DNA of 25,978 nt from contig JBBQSN010000025.1 in assembly GCA_038213835.1 (NCBI GenBank), positions 1-25,978 of the forward strand, in the 5' to 3' direction. The notes under the pieces are model-generated. The model did no database searches. It was not told where the DNA came from and worked only from the letters and a program-made list of their open reading frames with translations. This document shows, piece by piece, positions 6,136 to 14,157 of the stretch; within the stretch, counting starts at the first letter, position 1, and every line of letters begins with the position of its first letter. This DNA comes from JBBQSN01 sp038213835. GTDB lineage: Bacteria > Actinomycetota > Actinomycetes > Actinomycetales > CAWJMD01. A program made the position numbers and the translations under genes.

Positions 6136-7482
6136 TCAGAGCCGTCCGGCCGCCTTCAGCGCCAGGTAGGTGTCGGCCAGCCGGGGCGGCAGCCGCTGCG
6201 GGTCGGCGTCGACCACGGTCACGCCCGCCCGCTCCAGCCCGGCGGTCACGGCGGCGCGGTCCATCTCGCCCCGCACCGCCGCCGCGGCGTCGTACACCGA
6301 GACGGCGTCCCCGCGTCCTCGGGCCATCTCGTGCAGGGTCGGGTCGGCGACGGAGGCGACGACGACGGTGTGGCGGGAGGCCATCCGGGCGGCGACGGGC
6401 AGCAGGCCCTCCTCGATCGCCGCGGCGTCCAACGGCGTCAGCAGCACCACCAGCGCCCGCTGCGGCACGCGGGAGCGCACCTCGGTGACGATCCGCGGCC
6501 AGTCGGCCTCGACCAGCACGGGCTCCAGCGGGGCGAGCGCCTCGACCAGCGCGGGGAGCAGCGAGGGGCCGGTGCGCCCCACCACGCGCGTACGCACCTG
6601 CCGGTCGACCGCCACGAGGTCGACCCGGTCGCCGGCCCGGTCGGCGAGAGCGGCGAGCAGGAGCGCGGCGTCCATCGCGGCGTCCAGGCGGGGCTCGTCG
6701 CCCACCCGGGACGCGCTGGTGCGGGAGGTGTCGACCACGAGCAGCACCCGGCGGTCGCGCTCGGGGCGCCAGGTGCGCACGACGACCTGCTGGCGACGGG
6801 CGGTCGCGCGCCAGTCGATCGCGCGGACGTCGTCGCCGTCGACGTACTCGCGCAACGAGTCGAACTCGGTGCCCTGGCCCCGGATCCGCGTGGCCGAGCG
6901 GCCGTCGAGCTCGCGCAGCATCGCCAGCTTGCCGGGCAGGTGCTTGCGCGAGGTGAACGGCGGCAGCGTCCGGACCCGGCCGGGGGCGAGGATCGACCGC
7001 TGCCGGGCGGCCAGCCCCAGCGGGCCGAGGGAGCGGACGGTGACGTGCCCGGCCAGCCGGTCGCCGCGCCGGGTCGGGCGCGCGGTCGAGAGCAGCCGAC
7101 GGCGCTCTGCGGCGGGCAGGTCGAGCCGGTGCCGGTCGGGCCGGACGCCGGCCGACGGCTGCCACGCGTCGCGCACCGAGCCTCGCATCCGCCGGGTGCC
7201 GGTGTTGTGCGCCAGCAGCTGCAGCGGCACCTGCTCGCCGAGCCGCACGCTCGGTGGCGTGCTGCGGCTCAGGGCGAGCGAGCGGGTGGGCGCGGCGAGG
7301 AGCAGGTCGACCACGACCAGCACCAGCCAGGTGGCCGCACACACCCACGCCGTCGCGGCCGTGGGGACGGCGAGCAGCGCCGGCACCGCGAGCAGCGACA
7401 CCAGCACGCCGCGGCCGGTGAGCGCGAGACCGCCCCTGCCGTAAGGGGTCTGGTGAGCCTGGTCCATCAGGGTCGACGACAT
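6136..7482 (-). CDS. DUF58 domain-containing protein
   Basis: The protein has 448 residues. The start is ATG 7482, with ATG 7467 five codons later as an alternative; neither has a clear ribosome site. Two hydrophobic segments lie near the N-terminus (about 25-60), followed by an immunoglobulin-like extracytoplasmic region. The DUF58 core (about 200-260) has GTEFDSLREYVDGDDVRAID, WRATARR and RTWRPERDR. A von Willebrand A-like fold follows, beginning LLVVDTSRT, with a DxSxT metal-site pattern. DUF58 proteins are encoded next to MoxR ATPases and are thought to be assembled or loaded by them, as vWA proteins are for other MoxR members. The gene is the last of the minus-strand operon, 14 bp after moxR. 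Confidence 0.9.
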   Translation of the reverse strand: MSSTLMDQAHQTPYGRGGLALTGRGVLVSLLAVPALLAVPTAATAWVCAATWLVLVVVDLLLAAPTRSLALSRSTPPSVRLGEQVPLQLLAHNTGTRRMRGSVRDAWQPSAGVRPDRHRLDLPAAERRRLLSTARPTRRGDRLAGHVTVRSLGPLGLAARQRSILAPGRVRTLPPFTSRKHLPGKLAMLRELDGRSATRIRGQGTEFDSLREYVDGDDVRAIDWRATARRQQVVVRTWRPERDRRVLLVVDTSRTSASRVGDEPRLDAAMDAALLLAALADRAGDRVDLVAVDRQVRTRVVGRTGPSLLPALVEALAPLEPVLVEADWPRIVTEVRSRVPQRALVVLLTPLDAAAIEEGLLPVAARMASRHTVVVASVADPTLHEMARGRGDAVSVYDAAAAVRGEMDRAAVTAGLERAGVTVVDADPQRLPPRLADTYLALKAAGRL

Positions 7483-7496
7483 CAGGGTCCGGGTGG

Positions 7497-8489
7497 TCAG
7501 CGCGGGGCCGGGACGCTGGACAGCACGCTGTCGAGCACCGAGTCGACCGTGACGCCCTCGAGCTCGGCCTCGGGCCGCATCTGCACCCGGTGCCGCAGGG
7601 TGGGCCTGGCCAGCGCCTTGACGTCGTCCGGCGTCACGTAGTCGCGGCCCGACAGCCAGGCCCAGGCCCGAGCGGTCGACAGCAGCCCGGTGGCACCGCG
7701 CGGCGAGGCGCCGAGCGAGAGCGAGGGGGAGGTGCGGGTCGCCCGGCAGACGTCGACGACGTACTCGAGCACCTGCGGCGCCACCTGCACCCGGCGCGCC
7801 GCGGCGGCCGCAGCGGCGAGGTCGTCGCGCCCGGCGACCGGACGTAGTCCGGCGGCAGCGAGGTCGCGCGGGTCGAAGCCGGCGGCGTGCCGGGTGAGCA
7901 CCTCGACCTCGGTGCCGCGGTCCGGCAGCGGCATCGTCAGCTTGAGCAGGAACCGGTCGAGCTGCGCCTCGGGGAGCGGGTAGGTGCCCTCGTACTCCAC
8001 CGGGTTCTGGGTCGCGGCCACCATGAACGGGTCGGGCAGCATCCGCGGCCTCCCGTCGACGCTGACCTGCCGCTCCTCCATCGCCTCGAGCAGCGACGCC
8101 TGGGTCTTCGGCGGCGTCCGGTTGATCTCGTCCGCGAGCATCAGGTTCGTGAAGACGGGTCCCTCGCGGAACGAGAACTCCGCGGTGCGGGCGTCGTAGA
8201 CCAGCGACCCGGTGACGTCCCCGGGCATCAGGTCGGGGGTGAACTGCACCCGCGAGTGCTCGAGCGTCAGAGCCGCGGACAACGCCCGCACCAGCAGCGT
8301 CTTCGCCACTCCCGGAACGCCTTCCAGCAGCACGTGGCCGCGGCACAGCAGGGCGATGACCATACCGGTGACGACGGCGTCCTGCCCGACGACCGCCTTG
8401 CCGACCTCGGCGCGCACGGCGTGCAGCGCCGCGCGTGGGTCGGACGTCGGCGCCTTGTCGAACGGGTTCTCGGCAGAGGGGTCGCTCAC
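7497..8489 (-). CDS. MoxR family AAA+ ATPase
   Basis: The protein has 330 residues. Walker A is GVPGVAKT (about 57-64) and Walker B LMLADE (about 116-121), followed by INRTPPKTQASLLEAMEE. Sensor 1 is ATQNPVEYEG, then LDRFLLK with the arginine-finger region, and a C-terminal lid with SPRGATGLL and YVTPDDVKALA. MoxR proteins are ATP-driven chaperones that mature or activate partner complexes, often vWA proteins; the partner is probably the DUF58 product. The GTG start overlaps the DUF4350 stop by 4 nt (GTGA, 8486-8489), indicating translational coupling. Length and motifs are complete. Confidence 0.95.
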   Translation of the reverse strand: MSDPSAENPFDKAPTSDPRAALHAVRAEVGKAVVGQDAVVTGMVIALLCRGHVLLEGVPGVAKTLLVRALSAALTLEHSRVQFTPDLMPGDVTGSLVYDARTAEFSFREGPVFTNLMLADEINRTPPKTQASLLEAMEERQVSVDGRPRMLPDPFMVAATQNPVEYEGTYPLPEAQLDRFLLKLTMPLPDRGTEVEVLTRHAAGFDPRDLAAAGLRPVAGRDDLAAAAAAARRVQVAPQVLEYVVDVCRATRTSPSLSLGASPRGATGLLSTARAWAWLSGRDYVTPDDVKALARPTLRHRVQMRPEAELEGVTVDSVLDSVLSSVPAPR

Positions 8490-9763
8490 GTGGGTGGTGC
8501 CTTCCTGTCGGTGCCTTGAGGCGGGCTGCTGCGGTCGGCGGGCTCGCCGACCACGTGGTCGAGGGCGTCCGCGAGCTGGGTCAGCACCAGGTCGTCGGTC
8601 GGAGGCGGGCCGGACAGGACGTCGCGGACCCACTGACCCTGCGCACCGGACCGCGCGGCGGCCTGCGAGACCACCTCCGGCGCAGGGGTCGAGGCAGGCA
8701 GGCCGAGGCGCAGCGCGAGCCGGCGCACGGCGTCGGCCCGCAGCACCTGCGCGGCGCGGTCGCGCGCGCCGGACTCGCGGTAGAGGGCGCCGCGTCCGCG
8801 GGCGGTCTCGGCCGATCGCACCACGACGGGCAGCGGCTCGGGCACCAGCCGGCCCATCCGCCGTGCGCGCCACAGCACGGCGAGCGCCGCGACGGCGGCG
8901 AGCCACCACGCGACCAGGAAGGTGGCGGGCGGCATCAGCTCGAACGGGCTCGGGCGCGCGCCGTCGACCAGCCCGGGGTCGAGCGGGTCGACCCTCCACC
9001 AGACCAGCTCGGGCTCGCCGCCGAGCAGCTGCAGCGCCACCGCGGCGTTGCCGGGCTCGTCGACGAGGTCGTTCGTGAGCGGCTCGGACGACCCCAGCAG
9101 CGTCACCTGCCGGTCGCCGTCGTCCCACACCACCAGGCGCCCGTTCGGCTCCTCGGCCCGAGGCTCGGGGAAGCACCAGGTGAGCCCGTCGGGCTCGTCG
9201 GCCCCCGGTGCCACCTGGTAGAGCACCGAGGAGCCCCACTCGGTCTCGCCGCCGGCCTGCGCGGCAGGCAGGTCGCAGTCGGCGGGAGCGGGGTCCTGGC
9301 CCTCGGCGCCGGCGGCGACGAGGTCGAGGCCGAGGTCCTCCAGCAGCAGGCCGCCGGGCTGCAGCAGCACGACGTCGCTGCCGGCGAGGTCCTTGCGCAG
9401 GGCGACGAGGAGGTCCTCGGTCAGCAGGTCCGCCCCCACCACGAGCACGGTCGCGTCTGCGTCGCCCGCTGCTCCGACCGTGTCGACGACGTCGGCGTAC
9501 CGGCGGGTGCTGCGCACCTGCACACCCTGGTCGCCGAGCACCTGCGCGACGGCCCGGGAGCCGTCGGGGGTGGCGGAGGCGGGGTCGAGGACGCCGGCCG
9601 TGGAGGCCGGACGGGCGAGCACCACCAGGACGCCGGCGACGACCACCACCAGGGCGATGACGAGCGGGGTGCGCCACCGACGCAGCAGGGAGGTCGGGGC
9701 CGAGTCGGTGCCAGGACCGACGGCAGCGGTGTCGGACGGCAGCGCGGTCTCGGTCGTGGTCAC
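8486..9763 (-). CDS. DUF4350 domain-containing membrane protein
   Basis: The protein has 425 residues. A short cytosolic N-terminus is followed by a membrane helix (about 34-52, VIALVVVVAGVLVVLA). The DUF4350 domain (about 60-270) has DGSRAVAQVLGDQGVQVR near its start, resembling a degenerate glutamine-amidotransferase-like or sugar-binding fold that sits outside the membrane. A second helix (FLVAWWLAAVAALAVLW, about 280-298) is followed by a cytosolic tail with RGRGALYRESGARDRAAQVLR, a pattern usual for this family. The function is unknown. The gene is coupled at both ends by 4-nt GTGA overlaps (9760-9763 with DUF4129, 8486-8489 with MoxR), which supports a stoichiometric complex. Confidence 0.87.
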   Translation of the reverse strand: MTTTETALPSDTAAVGPGTDSAPTSLLRRWRTPLVIALVVVVAGVLVVLARPASTAGVLDPASATPDGSRAVAQVLGDQGVQVRSTRRYADVVDTVGAAGDADATVLVVGADLLTEDLLVALRKDLAGSDVVLLQPGGLLLEDLGLDLVAAGAEGQDPAPADCDLPAAQAGGETEWGSSVLYQVAPGADEPDGLTWCFPEPRAEEPNGRLVVWDDGDRQVTLLGSSEPLTNDLVDEPGNAAVALQLLGGEPELVWWRVDPLDPGLVDGARPSPFELMPPATFLVAWWLAAVAALAVLWRARRMGRLVPEPLPVVVRSAETARGRGALYRESGARDRAAQVLRADAVRRLALRLGLPASTPAPEVVSQAAARSGAQGQWVRDVLSGPPPTDDLVLTQLADALDHVVGEPADRSSPPQGTDRKAPPT

Positions 9764-10416
9764 CGGACACCGATCGTGAGCCGGGTACTGAGCACGGCGG
9801 TGTCGACCGCGGCGACCTGGTGGTGGTGCTCCGGTCGGGCCTCGCGGTCGCCGTAGCAGACGTCGTCGAAGACCCGGGCGACCGCGTCCAGCTCGCTGGC
9901 CCGATCCGGCAGCAGCTCCCCGGCCTCGCGCGCGGCCTCGTCGGCGGTGCGGCCGGGCCGTGGCTCGAGCACGGTGCGCTCCTCGAGCGAGCGCACCAGG
10001 GCGCGGAACTGCTCCAGGACGGCCGTGTGCCAGTCACCCGCCGCCGCTGCGCTCACGGCCCGGCGGCGGTACTCCTCGGACGTGACCGCGGGGTCGACGC
10101 CCACCGCCCCCGCCGCCGAGCCCGTGCGCGCTCGCGCCCGGGCAACCCCGTTGCGACGCACCACCAGGACGCCGACCACGGCGACGACGACGAGCAGGAC
10201 CAGCCAGAACCACAGCGAGGGACCGCCCTCGACGGAGCCGATCCGCTCCAGCACAAACGAGATCGCCCGGTCGAGCGGGCCGGGCTGCGCGGCGGCGTAC
10301 GCGGGGTCGCGCAGCTCGGTCTCCACCCACTCGCGCGCGATCTGCTCGTCCGGGACGACGGGCACGACGGCGCGCACGATCGGTCCGGCGAGAGCCTGCG
10401 CGGTCCCGATGATCAC
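9760..10416 (-). CDS. DUF4129 domain-containing protein
   Basis: The protein has 218 residues from GTG 10416, which overlaps the stop of the upstream membrane-protein gene by 4 nt. The N-terminal hydrophobic stretch (MIIGTAQALAGPIVRAVVP) may be a signal anchor. An extracytoplasmic segment with EQIAREWVETELRDPAY follows. A membrane helix lies at about 67-87 (SLWFWLVLLVVVAVVGVLVV). The cytosolic DUF4129 domain (about 115-210) has EEYRRRAVSAAAAGDWHTAV and FRALVRSLEERTVL, a TPR-like helical pattern. In other bacteria DUF4129 occurs with DUF58/MoxR and transglutaminase-like genes. Its biochemical role is not established. Confidence 0.85.
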   Translation of the reverse strand: MIIGTAQALAGPIVRAVVPVVPDEQIAREWVETELRDPAYAAAQPGPLDRAISFVLERIGSVEGGPSLWFWLVLLVVVAVVGVLVVRRNGVARARARTGSAAGAVGVDPAVTSEEYRRRAVSAAAAGDWHTAVLEQFRALVRSLEERTVLEPRPGRTADEAAREAGELLPDRASELDAVARVFDDVCYGDREARPEHHHQVAAVDTAVLSTRLTIGVR

Positions 10417-11621
10417 TGCGACGCGGCCCGCGCGAGCTCGACGTCGAGGCCCTCGCGGCGCATCCGGTGGTCGACGTACAGCAGCGTGCCGACCCCGGCG
10501 GTGAACGGGTACACGACCGCGGAGGCGACGATCGAGGCGATCGCGGAGAGCAGCACCTGGGGCGGTGAGTAGCCGGCGACGGCGACCGGGTCGTCGGAGT
10601 TGGCCGAACCGATGGCGAACGAGACCAGCTCGGCCGGGACGATCAGCAGCGCCTGGGCGACCGCCGTGATGATGCCCGCGAGGACCAGGATGCCGAGCGA
10701 GCGCCAGAACGGCCCGGTCCAGAGCCCGCCGACCAGGGTGCGGACCCGCCGCCAGGAGGCCATCGGGCCGGTGCGCTCCAGCATCAGCGCGGGCACCGCG
10801 AGCGCGGAGCGGACCAGCAGCCACAGCAGCCCGAGCACCACGACGGGCACCGACACCAGCAGCAGCATCAGGAACGCCGGGTGGACGAAGGCGAGCGCGA
10901 CGACCGGGACCAAGGCCCCTACGTAGATGCCGAGGCCGATGACGAACGCGAGGGCGACCACGCCGAGCAGCGCCCAGAACCGGGGCCAGGTGGCCGTCCA
11001 CACCTCGCCGAAGGTGGTGCTCTGCCCGGTGACCGCTCGGCTGACCGGGAGCACGAGCACCCCGTTCAGCACGGCCACGCCGACGAGGGTGACCACGACC
11101 GTGACCAGCCCGCCCGCCCCCAGGGCCCCGAGCGCGCTGATCGCCTCGTCCTCGCTGATGGACGCGGCGCCCGCGGGGTCGAGCAGGGGGGCCAGCCTCG
11201 GCCCGGCGAGCAGTTCGTACACCGCGTTCACCAGCGCGATGATCGCGCCCACGATCGCCGCCGAGCCGATCATCGGCCCGGGGTTGCGCCGCATCGCCTG
11301 GAAGGCGCCGTCGTAGATCTCGCCCAGTGACAGCGGCCGCAGCGGGATCACGCCGGGCCGCGGGGCCAACGGGGCCGGCGGGGGCATGCCCGGGCCGTAG
11401 CCGTACCCGTACTGCTGGCCGTGCTGCTGGGCAGCCTGCTGCCCGTACGGCGGAGCGGGCTGGGGGTACCCCGGCGTCGGACCGGCGGGCTTGCTGAGGT
11501 CGGGCGCCCCGGGAGGCGGGCCGCCCCAGCCCTGGCCCTGCTGCTGGCCCTGCTGCTGGCCCTGCTGCCGGCCCTGCTGGATGTCCGGCTGGTCCCCCGG
11601 TGCGTGCCAGCCCTGGCTCAC
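10413..11621 (-). CDS. Membrane protein with Gln/Gly/Pro/Tyr-rich N-terminus (glycerophosphodiesterase membrane-domain-like)
   Basis: The protein has 402 residues. GTG 11621 is preceded by a strong purine-rich ribosome site (GAGGGGGAAG), which decides against the longer frame reaching 11795. Residues 1 to about 100 are low-complexity: repeated QQGQ units, then PAPPYGQQAAQQHGQQYGYG, proline and glycine, probably disordered and cytosolic. IPLRPLSLGEIYDGAFQAM then introduces about six membrane segments (for example GSAAIVGAIIALVNAVYEL, LVTVVVTLVGVAVLNGVLV, ALLGVVALAFVIGLGIYVGA, LLLVSVPVVVLGLLWLLV). The LSLGEIYDGAF motif is that of the actinobacterial proteins annotated as having the membrane domain of glycerophosphoryl diester phosphodiesterase. 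No phosphodiesterase active site is seen. It heads the operon and is divergent from mtrA. Confidence 0.82.
   Translation of the reverse strand: MSQGWHAPGDQPDIQQGRQQGQQQGQQQGQGWGGPPPGAPDLSKPAGPTPGYPQPAPPYGQQAAQQHGQQYGYGYGPGMPPPAPLAPRPGVIPLRPLSLGEIYDGAFQAMRRNPGPMIGSAAIVGAIIALVNAVYELLAGPRLAPLLDPAGAASISEDEAISALGALGAGGLVTVVVTLVGVAVLNGVLVLPVSRAVTGQSTTFGEVWTATWPRFWALLGVVALAFVIGLGIYVGALVPVVALAFVHPAFLMLLLVSVPVVVLGLLWLLVRSALAVPALMLERTGPMASWRRVRTLVGGLWTGPFWRSLGILVLAGIITAVAQALLIVPAELVSFAIGSANSDDPVAVAGYSPPQVLLSAIASIVASAVVYPFTAGVGTLLYVDHRMRREGLDVELARAASQ
11532..11580. repeat. Short 12-bp tandem repeat encoding QQGQ units
   Basis: On the minus strand CAGCAGGGCCAG-type 12-bp units repeat about three and a half times, one copy ending in CGG (Arg) instead of CAG. 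They give the QQGRQQGQQQGQQQGQ stretch. The unit is a multiple of three, so slippage changes length without a frameshift. Confidence 0.75.
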
Positions 11622-11743
11622 GTGCTTCCCCCTCGTGCGCTCGCCCGCCGGACTGCGGTCCGTTCGGCGTCCTGTGCCCTCATCCTTCCATGCAGCCACG
11701 CGCGGGAACCGGCACATCGGCACCTCGTGGACGGTGGAGGTGA

Positions 11744-11749
11744 GACGAT
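11744..11749 (+). promoter_or_regulatory. Candidate -10 element (GACGAT) before mtrA
   Basis: GACGAT is followed by six bases and ATG 11756, the same arrangement as at 2554-2566. There is a purine stretch (GGAGGTGAG, 11737-11745) 10-18 bases upstream that could instead serve as a distant ribosome site, so a leadered mRNA is not excluded. Confidence 0.35.
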
Positions 11750-11755
11750 GCCGCC

Positions 11756-12433
11756 ATGAGGGGCCGGATCCTGGTCGTCGACGACGACACAGCACTGTCG
11801 GAGATGATCGGCATCGTGCTGCGCGGCGAGGGCTTCGAGCCGTACTTCTGCGCCGACGGCGACGGGGCGCTCGAGGCGTTCCGGGCCTCGCGTCCCGACC
11901 TCGTCCTGCTCGACCTCATGCTCCCGGGCAAGGACGGCATCGAGGTCTGCCGCCAGATCCGGGCCGAGTCGGTCGTCCCCATCGTGATGCTCACGGCCAA
12001 GAGCGACACCGTCGACATCGTCCTCGGGCTGGAGTCCGGGGCCGACGACTACGTACCGAAGCCGTTCAAACCGAAGGAGCTCGTCGCCCGGGTGCGGGCG
12101 CGGATGCGGCGCACCGACCAGCCGGTGCTCGAGTCCCTCACCATCGGCGACCTCGCCATCGACGTCGCCGGGCACTCGGTGCGCCGGGCCGACGAGCAGA
12201 TCCAGCTGACGCCGCTCGAGTTCGACCTCCTCGTCGCCCTGGCCCGCAAGCCCTGGCAGGTGTTCACCCGCGAGGTGCTGCTCGAGCAGGTGTGGGGGTA
12301 CCGGCACGCCGCCGACACCCGGCTGGTGAACGTCCATGTGCAGCGGCTGCGGTCCAAGGTCGAGCGCGATCCCGAGCACCCCGAGGTCGTCGTCACCGTG
12401 CGGGGCGTCGGGTACAAGGCCGGTCCCGCCTGA
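11756..12433 (+). CDS. mtrA: Response regulator MtrA (OmpR/PhoB family)
   Basis: The protein of 225 residues is a DNA-binding regulator of cell wall, division and development genes in actinobacteria, phosphorylated by MtrB. The receiver domain (1 to about 115) has the acidic pocket VVDDD (residues 7-11), phospho-acceptor Asp53 in LVLLDLMLPGKDG, then PIVMLTAKS and the conserved KPFKPKEL lysine. The winged-helix domain (about 130-222) has LTPLEFDLLVALARKPWQVF, VWGYRHAADTRLVNVHVQRL and a VRGVGYK ending. The opening MRGRILVVDDDTALSEM and the order mtrA-mtrB-lpqB make the assignment specific. mtrB starts 8 bp after the stop. Confidence 0.97.
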   Translation: MRGRILVVDDDTALSEMIGIVLRGEGFEPYFCADGDGALEAFRASRPDLVLLDLMLPGKDGIEVCRQIRAESVVPIVMLTAKSDTVDIVLGLESGADDYVPKPFKPKELVARVRARMRRTDQPVLESLTIGDLAIDVAGHSVRRADEQIQLTPLEFDLLVALARKPWQVFTREVLLEQVWGYRHAADTRLVNVHVQRLRSKVERDPEHPEVVVTVRGVGYKAGPA

Positions 12434-12441
12434 GGGCGTCC

Positions 12442-14157
12442 GTGGCACCCGGTCGAGTCGTCCCGCGCCTGCGCCTGATCGCCTCGGGCGCAGCCGCAGG
12501 AGGACGTCACGTCGCCCACCTGTGGCGGCGCTCGCTCCAGGTCCGCGTGGTCACCACCACGATGGCGCTCGGCCTGATGGCCACCCTGCTCGTCGTCGCC
12601 TTCGTCGCCGACCAGGTCAGCGAACGGCTGCTGGAGGCCCGCAGCGCGCAGGCCGTCACCGACTCGGCCCGCGCCGCCGCCCAGTTCCAGGACCTGATGG
12701 ATCGCTACGACGCTTCCCAGGCCGCCACCGCGCTCGGCGGCGTCGTCCAGGAGAACCTGCTGTCGATCTCCGGCACCGGCGGCGACTCCGGCGTCGGCAT
12801 CCTGCTGCTGCGCCGCCCCGACGCGCCGGCACCCGAGCAGGCCGTCGGCAGCTTCGCGATCAACCGGATCAGCGCCACCGTGGTGCCCGAGGACCTCCGG
12901 CGCGCCGTGCGCGCGTCGGAGAACCAGCAGCGTCGCTCGGTCGAGCTCGAGCTGGCGTCCGGCGCCGTCGTCCCGGGCCTCGTCGTCGGCTCGCAGGTCG
13001 ACGTCCCGCTGGCGGGCATCTACGAGCTCTACTTCGTCGTCAGCCTCGAGCCCGAGCAGCAGACCCTCGACTCGGTGCAGCGGGTGCTGGCGATCGGGAT
13101 GGCGGCGCTGGTGCTGCTGCTCGGGGCGATCGCGTTCGTCGTCACCCGCCAGGTGGTCACGCCCGTGCGGCAGGCCGCCACCGTGGCTGCCCGGTTCTCC
13201 GACGGGCACCTCGACGAGCGGATGCCGCAGCGCGGGGAGGACGACCTGGCCCGGCTGGCCGGGTCGTTCAACGACATGGCGGCCAGCCTGCAGGACCAGA
13301 TCGGGCGGATGGAGGAGCTGTCCCGGCTGCAGCGCCGGTTCGTCTCCGACGTCTCGCACGAGCTGCGCACGCCGCTGACGACGATCCGGATGGCCGGCGA
13401 GGTGCTGCACGACGCCCGGGAGGACTTCGCGCCGGCGATCGCGCGCTCCGCCGAGCTGCTGCAGACCCAGCTGGACCGGTTCGAGTCGCTGCTCGCCGAC
13501 CTGCTGGAGATCAGCCGGTTCGACGCCGGCGCCGCCGCCCTGGACGCCGAGCCCGCCGACGTGTGCGGGGTGGTCGAGCAGGTGATCGACCTGGCCGTCC
13601 CCCTGGCCGAGCGACGCGGGTGCGAGCTGCGGGTGCACCTGCCGGCCGGGGCGGCGATCGCCGAGGTCGACCCGCGACGGGTGGAGCGGATCGTGCGGAA
13701 CCTGGTCGTCAACGCCGTGGAGCACAGCGAGGGCAACCCGGTCGACGTGCACGTCGGGGCCGACGACCACGCCGTCGCGGTGCTCGTGCGCGACCACGGG
13801 GTGGGCCTGCGCCCCGGCGACGCCCAGCACGTCTTCGACCGGTTCTGGCGCGCCGACCCCGCCCGCGCCCGCACCTCGGGCGGCACCGGGCTCGGGCTGG
13901 CCATCTCGCTCGAGGACGCCCACCTGCACGGCGGCCGGCTCGAGGTGTGGGGGGAGCAGCGGGTCGGCAGTGCGTTCCGGCTCACGCTGCCGCGCCGCTC
14001 GGGAACGATCGTGGGGGGCTCGCCGCTGCCGCTCGGCCCGGCCGTCCCGGGCGAGGACCGCCGGGGCGTCCGGCTGGCCCGGCACCCGGTCCCCACCGGT
14101 GGCATCGCGGCCCCCTCCGACCTGCCCGTCAGGGTCGAGGACGGCCCCCGTGGCTAG
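12442..14157 (+). CDS. mtrB: Sensor histidine kinase MtrB
   Basis: The protein of 571 residues is close to the usual MtrB length. From GTG 12442 there is a basic N-terminus and TM1 (about 36-56), an extracytoplasmic sensor region (about 57-212), and TM2 (about 214-236). A HAMP domain follows (about 237-290, with TRQVVTPVRQAATVAARFSDG). The H-box FVSDVSHELRTPLTT has phospho-accepting His306. The N-box is RNLVVNAVEHSEG, and DHGVGL and SGGTGLGLAIS are the ATP-lid motifs. The C-terminal 50 residues are Pro/Gly-rich and not conserved in type. It phosphorylates MtrA; in mycobacteria it is linked to the divisome and modulated by LpqB. Its last 8 bases overlap the lpqB start, indicating coupling. A longer open frame extends back to 11491 but overlaps mtrA and is not real. 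Confidence 0.96.
   Translation: MAPGRVVPRLRLIASGAAAGGRHVAHLWRRSLQVRVVTTTMALGLMATLLVVAFVADQVSERLLEARSAQAVTDSARAAAQFQDLMDRYDASQAATALGGVVQENLLSISGTGGDSGVGILLLRRPDAPAPEQAVGSFAINRISATVVPEDLRRAVRASENQQRRSVELELASGAVVPGLVVGSQVDVPLAGIYELYFVVSLEPEQQTLDSVQRVLAIGMAALVLLLGAIAFVVTRQVVTPVRQAATVAARFSDGHLDERMPQRGEDDLARLAGSFNDMAASLQDQIGRMEELSRLQRRFVSDVSHELRTPLTTIRMAGEVLHDAREDFAPAIARSAELLQTQLDRFESLLADLLEISRFDAGAAALDAEPADVCGVVEQVIDLAVPLAERRGCELRVHLPAGAAIAEVDPRRVERIVRNLVVNAVEHSEGNPVDVHVGADDHAVAVLVRDHGVGLRPGDAQHVFDRFWRADPARARTSGGTGLGLAISLEDAHLHGGRLEVWGEQRVGSAFRLTLPRRSGTIVGGSPLPLGPAVPGEDRRGVRLARHPVPTGGIAAPSDLPVRVEDGPRG

Noticed and set aside
5264..7348. A 694-codon minus-strand open frame
   Set aside because: It is opposite the SpoIIM-like gene and in a different frame from DUF58. 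The product is Arg/Pro/Ala-rich with no recognisable domain.
11491..12441. Upstream extension of the mtrB frame
   Set aside because: The frame stays open through mtrA only because of GC-rich codon bias. The recognisable MtrB begins at 12442.
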